Positions 7,788 through 10,848 of a DNA stretch of 10,848 nucleotides are shown here, one piece after another. Positions within the stretch are counted from its first letter, which is position 1; every line of letters begins with the position of its first letter. The DNA lies in NCBI GenBank assembly GCA_902465215.1, contig CABQMM010000018.1, positions 1-10,848 on the forward strand, read 5' to 3'. The notes under the pieces were generated by a model, which was not told the DNA's origin, made no database searches, and was given only the letters and a program-made list of their open reading frames with translations. Both the position numbers and the translations under genes were made by a program. This DNA comes from an uncultured Bacillota bacterium (GTDB lineage Bacteria; Bacillota; Clostridia; Peptostreptococcales; Anaerovoracaceae).

Positions 7788-9105
7788 ACCGATTGTCGCT
7801 GTAGTAGGGCGGCCGAATGTTGGAAAATCAACATTTTTTAACAAAATAGTGGGAAGACGCGTATCCATCGTAGAAGATACGCCCGGCGTGACACGCGACC
7901 GTATTTATGCGGAAGCGGAGTGGAACGGCGTTCATTTCGCATTGATTGATACGGGCGGAATTGAGCCTGCGAGCGCAGATGTCATCCTTTCTCAGATGAG
8001 AGAACAGGCACAGATTGCCATGGATATGGCAGATGTTATTTTGTTCATCACTGACGGCAAGGACGGTCTGACGCACGCAGACCGTGAGGTGGCTTCCATG
8101 CTGATGCGAACCGGAAAGCGCGTGATTCTGGTAGTCAATAAAATTGACGCGCCGTGGAATCTGCCGGATGATTTTTACGATTTCTATGAGCTCGGACTTG
8201 GAGAACCGATTCCGATTTCGGCGGCGAATATGCTGAACTTCGGTGATGTTTTGGACGAAATCGTCGAGAGCTTTCCTGACGAAGTTTATGATGAGGATGA
8301 AGATATTACAAAGATTGCAGTCATCGGAAAACCGAATGTCGGAAAGTCCTCTCTGATTAACTGCCTGCTCGGCGAAAAAAGAGTGATCGTATCGCCGATT
8401 GCGGGAACAACCAGGGATTCCATCGATACACCGTTTGAGAAGGACGGCAAAAAATACATTTTGATTGATACGGCAGGAATCCGCAGAAAATCCAAGGTAA
8501 ACGAGGACATCGAAAGATACAGTGTGATTCGAGCGGTTGCGGCAATTGAGCGCTGCGATGTCTGTCTTCTGATGATTGATGCTTCCGAAGGATTGACCGA
8601 TCAGGATAAGAAGATTGCAGGTGTTGCGCATGAAGCGGGCAAAGGCATCGTGATCGTTGTAAACAAATGGGATTTAATCGAGAAAGAGACAAACACAATG
8701 CGTGATTTCAGGCGTTTGCTGGAAGCGGACATGCAGTTCATGTCCTACGCGCCGTCTGTTTTTATTTCCGTAAAGGACAAGCAGAGAGTCAATCAGGTTA
8801 TCGAAATGGCAGAGTTTGTCTCGGAAAAACGGGCGCTGCGTGTGCCGACCGGGCAGCTTAACAGCCTGATTCAGGATGCGATTATGATGAAGCAGCCGCC
8901 TTCAGATAAAGGACACAGGCTGAAAATTTACTATGTAACGCAGGTAGGCGTGAAACCGCCGCTGTTCAGTTTCCAGATTAATAAACGCGATCTGATGCAT
9001 TTCTCCTATGCAAGATACCTTGAGAATCGGATTCGTGACGGTTTCGGCTTCGAGGGAACTTCCATCAAATTCGTGTTCAGAGAAAAAGGCGAGAAGGTGG
9101 AGTAA
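7780..9105 (+). CDS. der: Ribosome assembly GTPase Der (EngA)
   Basis: Der is an essential GTPase with two G domains in tandem that acts in late assembly of the 50S ribosomal subunit. The 441-aa protein shows the full family layout. The first G domain has GRPNVGKS (10-17), [13 protein letters not shown] and NKID (120-123). An acidic linker rich in D and E (about 165-176) follows. The second G domain has GKPNVGKS (183-190), [16 protein letters not shown] and NKWD (295-298). The C-terminal KH-like domain (about 350-441) contains VTQVGVKPP and FEGTSIKF. The gene shares ATGAGTAA with the end of ftsY, so the two are likely translationally coupled. plsY starts one base after its stop. Confidence 0.98.
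   Translation: MSKPIVAVVGRPNVGKSTFFNKIVGRRVSIVEDTPGVTRDRIYAEAEWNGVHFALIDTGGIEPASADVILSQMREQAQIAMDMADVILFITDGKDGLTHADREVASMLMRTGKRVILVVNKIDAPWNLPDDFYDFYELGLGEPIPISAANMLNFGDVLDEIVESFPDEVYDEDEDITKIAVIGKPNVGKSSLINCLLGEKRVIVSPIAGTTRDSIDTPFEKDGKKYILIDTAGIRRKSKVNEDIERYSVIRAVAAIERCDVCLLMIDASEGLTDQDKKIAGVAHEAGKGIVIVVNKWDLIEKETNTMRDFRRLLEADMQFMSYAPSVFISVKDKQRVNQVIEMAEFVSEKRALRVPTGQLNSLIQDAIMMKQPPSDKGHRLKIYYVTQVGVKPPLFSFQINKRDLMHFSYARYLENRIRDGFGFEGTSIKFVFREKGEKVE
9096..9102 (+). promoter_or_regulatory. Ribosome binding site that fixes the plsY start
   Basis: GGTGGAG in the last codons of der lies 4 bases before the ATG at 9107. An in-frame ATG far upstream at 9008, deep inside der, would add 33 residues unlike any PlsY, so 9107 is preferred. 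Confidence 0.7.
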
Positions 9106-9106
9106 G

Positions 9107-9718
9107 ATGCAGTTTGATTTTTATGATGTAATTGCTGTGATTTCCGCCTATTTAATCGGAAATATTTCCCCGGCAATTATTTTGGGGAAAATGAGCGGAA
9201 TCGACATAAAAAAAGAGGGAAGCGGCAATGCGGGAACGACGAATGCGCTTCGTGTTCTCGGCAAAAAAGCGGCGCTGATTACGCTGGCAGTGGATATTCT
9301 GAAAGGCGTTCTGGCAGTTCAGATAGGAATGCTCTGCGGATATGAAGCAGGAGCGCTTTGCGCGCTTGCGGTCTTCTGCGGACATATCTGGCCTTGTCTG
9401 TACAAGTTTAAAGGTGGAAAAGGTGTGGCAACTGCGTTTGGCGCGCTTCTGTCCGTAAACTGGATGCTCGCACTCTCCGCTCTGGCAATCGTTGCCTGCG
9501 GACTGCTTATAAGCAAGAGAATGTCGGTCGGATCGCTTCTGGGTGCGGCGACATTTCCGATTACCTGCCATTTCATGGAGCCGGACTTCTTTTGGATCGG
9601 CTGCGTGATGGCACTGATTGTGCTGCTGAAGCACCGCTCGAATATTATACGGCTTTTTAAGGGTGAAGAGCCTCCGATGGGAATCTTCAAGTCGAAAGAA
9701 GCAAAAAGCGAAAAATAA
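9107..9718 (+). CDS. plsY: Acyl-phosphate:glycerol-3-phosphate acyltransferase PlsY
   Basis: PlsY is an integral membrane enzyme that moves the acyl group from acyl-phosphate (made by PlsX) to position 1 of sn-glycerol-3-phosphate (made by GpsA), giving lysophosphatidic acid. From this start it has 203 aa, normal for the family. All three active-site loops are visible. Loop 1 is GSGNAGTTNALR (38-49). Loop 2 is GHIWPCLYKFKGGKGVAT (92-109). Loop 3 is HRSNIIRLFKGEE (176-188). Between them lie several hydrophobic membrane helices, the first at about residues 8-27. The C-terminus is short, basic and hydrophilic, likely cytoplasmic. It sits between der and gpsA, and the gene for its glycerol-phosphate supplier is next. 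The order der, plsY, gpsA is common in Bacillota. Confidence 0.96.
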   Translation: MQFDFYDVIAVISAYLIGNISPAIILGKMSGIDIKKEGSGNAGTTNALRVLGKKAALITLAVDILKGVLAVQIGMLCGYEAGALCALAVFCGHIWPCLYKFKGGKGVATAFGALLSVNWMLALSALAIVACGLLISKRMSVGSLLGAATFPITCHFMEPDFFWIGCVMALIVLLKHRSNIIRLFKGEEPPMGIFKSKEAKSEK

Positions 9719-9744
9719 AAAGAAGAACACAAGCAGGTAAAAAG

Positions 9745-10755
9745 ATGGGTGAAAGAGTAAAAAAAATCGGCGTTATCGGCGCAGGCAGCTTCGGCACCGC
9801 GCTTGCGATAACCCTTGTAAATAAAGGGCACGATGTAACCGTGTGGGCGAGAAGAGCCGAACAAATCAAAGAAATGCGGGAAAAAAGAGAAAACACGCAT
9901 TATCTTCCGGGCGTGAGCCTGCCGGAGGAACTTCGCTTTACGGAAAACTTAAAAGAGGCGGCAGAAGGCAGAGATATTCTGCTTTTTGCGGTTCCGGCGC
10001 AGACCTTTCGGGGTGTTTTTACCGGAGCAATGCAGTATGCGCCTGCGAATATTCCAATCGTGAATGTTGCGAAGGGCATTGAAAAGGGAACGCTTCTGCG
10101 TCTTTCTCAGGTTGCAGAAGAAATCAAGCCGGATGTGCGTTATATCGCGCTTTCGGGTCCATCCCATGCGGAAGAAGTTGCAAGAAGGCTTCCGACGACG
10201 GTTGTGGTCGCAGGAAAGGACCATGATTTAGCCGTGGAGATTCAGGAAAGCTTCAGCACGGACCGCTTCCGCGTGTACACAAACGAGGATTTAATCGGCG
10301 TGGAGCTCGGCGGAGCGCTGAAAAACATTATTGCGCTCGGCGCAGGAATTTCCGACGGTTTAAAATTCGGCGACAATGCGAAGGCGGCGATGATGACGCG
10401 AGGCATTACGGAAATGACGAGACTTGGTATGGCAATCGGCGCCCGTTCAGAGACTTTTGCGGGGCTTGCGGGCATTGGCGACTTGATTGTAACCTGTACC
10501 AGCATGCATTCGAGAAACCGCAGATGCGGTATTTTAATCGGTGAAGGAAAGAGCGTGGCGGACGCTGTGGAAGAGGTCGGAATGGTCGTAGAAGGGCTGT
10601 CGACGGCAGAGGCTGCGAATGCGATGGCAGAGAACCTCAAGATTGAAATGCCGATTACTCAGTGCATTTACGGCATGATACAGGGCAGCATTTCGGCGCA
10701 GGATGCGGTTGAGATTCTGATGGGAAGAAAACGCAAAAACGAAATGCACATATAA
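9745..10755 (+). CDS. gpsA: Glycerol-3-phosphate dehydrogenase [NAD(P)+]
   Basis: GpsA reduces dihydroxyacetone phosphate to sn-glycerol-3-phosphate in the cytoplasm, feeding PlsY and so phospholipid synthesis. The 336-aa length is typical. The N-terminal Rossmann fold begins with IGVIGAGSFGTALA, where G12, G14 and G17 form the GxGxxG dinucleotide loop. NVAKGIE carries K110, and GGALKNIIALGAG carries K193, the expected catalytic lysine. The C-terminal helical domain contains TRGITEMTRLG, GLAGIGDLIVTC and SRNRRCG, all family-typical. The ATG has only a modest AGGT (9735-9738) 6 bases upstream. The first few residues before IGVIG are slightly longer than usual, but I see no better start. The gap from plsY is 26 bases with no terminator, so the two are probably cotranscribed. 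Confidence 0.97.
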   Translation: MGERVKKIGVIGAGSFGTALAITLVNKGHDVTVWARRAEQIKEMREKRENTHYLPGVSLPEELRFTENLKEAAEGRDILLFAVPAQTFRGVFTGAMQYAPANIPIVNVAKGIEKGTLLRLSQVAEEIKPDVRYIALSGPSHAEEVARRLPTTVVVAGKDHDLAVEIQESFSTDRFRVYTNEDLIGVELGGALKNIIALGAGISDGLKFGDNAKAAMMTRGITEMTRLGMAIGARSETFAGLAGIGDLIVTCTSMHSRNRRCGILIGEGKSVADAVEEVGMVVEGLSTAEAANAMAENLKIEMPITQCIYGMIQGSISAQDAVEILMGRKRKNEMHI

Positions 10756-10779
10756 AAAGAAAAACACAGACAAAACGAC

Positions 10780-10785
10780 GGAGGA
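10780..10785 (+). promoter_or_regulatory. Ribosome binding site that fixes a TTG start for miaB
   Basis: GGAGGA lies 6 bases before TTG at 10792. No ATG or GTG occurs in this frame between the gpsA stop at 10753-10755, which is in the same frame, and position 10792. The site therefore supports the non-ATG start. Confidence 0.75.
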
Positions 10786-10791
10786 AGAAAA

Positions 10792-10848
10792 TTGTCAGAT
10801 CAGAAAACATTTCACATAACAACTTTCGGCTGCCAGATGAATGAGCAC
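10792..10848 (+). CDS. miaB: tRNA-2-methylthio-N6-dimethylallyladenosine synthase MiaB, 5' end only
   Basis: Only 19 codons are visible before the window ends. After the TTG initiator the residues read SDQKTFHITTFGCQMNEH. FGCQMNEH is the start of the methylthiotransferase (UPF0004) domain of MiaB, and C14 is the first of three cysteines that bind its auxiliary iron-sulfur cluster. MiaB is a radical SAM enzyme that adds a methylthio group to i6A37 in tRNAs reading UNN codons. The N-QMN-H context favours MiaB over the related MtaB or RimO. Many clostridial MiaB proteins have a longer tail before this motif; here the gene starts almost at it. There is no terminator between gpsA and this gene, so it may be the next member of the operon. 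Confidence 0.85.
   Translation, partial: MSDQKTFHITTFGCQMNEH

Noticed and set aside
9008..9106. In-frame ATG giving a longer PlsY
   Set aside because: The added 33 residues lie inside the conserved end of der and are not hydrophobic or PlsY-like. ATG 9107 has a ribosome binding site and matches the family N-terminus.

Overview
The window looks like a chromosomal segment of a Gram-positive anaerobe of the Bacillota, most likely class Clostridia. The reasons are the plsX, rnc, smc, ftsY core cluster, the strong AGGAGG-type ribosome binding sites and the family-typical proteins. I cannot name the genus. All genes I can support lie on the + strand.

Region 1 (1-1413) is an AT-rich accessory module. 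It holds an ImmA/IrrE-type zinc metallopeptidase (HELYH motif), followed two bases later by a PIN-fold nuclease-like protein. This resembles a toxin-antitoxin or mobile-element regulatory pair. Its left end, and perhaps the start of the peptidase gene, lie outside the window. Two sampled 60-base lines here are 32% and 35% G+C, against 50% and 53% for two sampled lines in the housekeeping part.

Region 2 (1414-1554) is the only real non-coding gap. It holds a probable rho-independent terminator for the accessory pair, a second inverted repeat interleaved with the terminator stem, a good sigma-A-like extended -10 promoter and the plsX ribosome binding site.

Region 3 (1555 to the end) is a tight run of housekeeping genes: plsX, rnc, smc, ftsY, der, plsY, gpsA and the first codons of miaB. 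I see no terminator between them and the gaps are at most 38 bases, so they probably form one long operon, perhaps with a weak internal promoter before ftsY. Three products share one pathway: GpsA makes sn-glycerol-3-phosphate, PlsX makes acyl-phosphate from acyl-ACP, and PlsY joins the two into lysophosphatidic acid at the membrane. The others handle dsRNA processing (Rnc), chromosome organisation (Smc), membrane protein targeting (FtsY), 50S ribosome assembly (Der) and tRNA modification (MiaB).

The least ordinary points are the accessory peptidase-PIN pair lying against plsX, the interleaved inverted repeats at that junction, the lack of acpP between plsX and rnc, and the direct ftsY-der and gpsA-miaB junctions. 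I found no RNA genes, CRISPR array, insertion sequence or phage structural genes.
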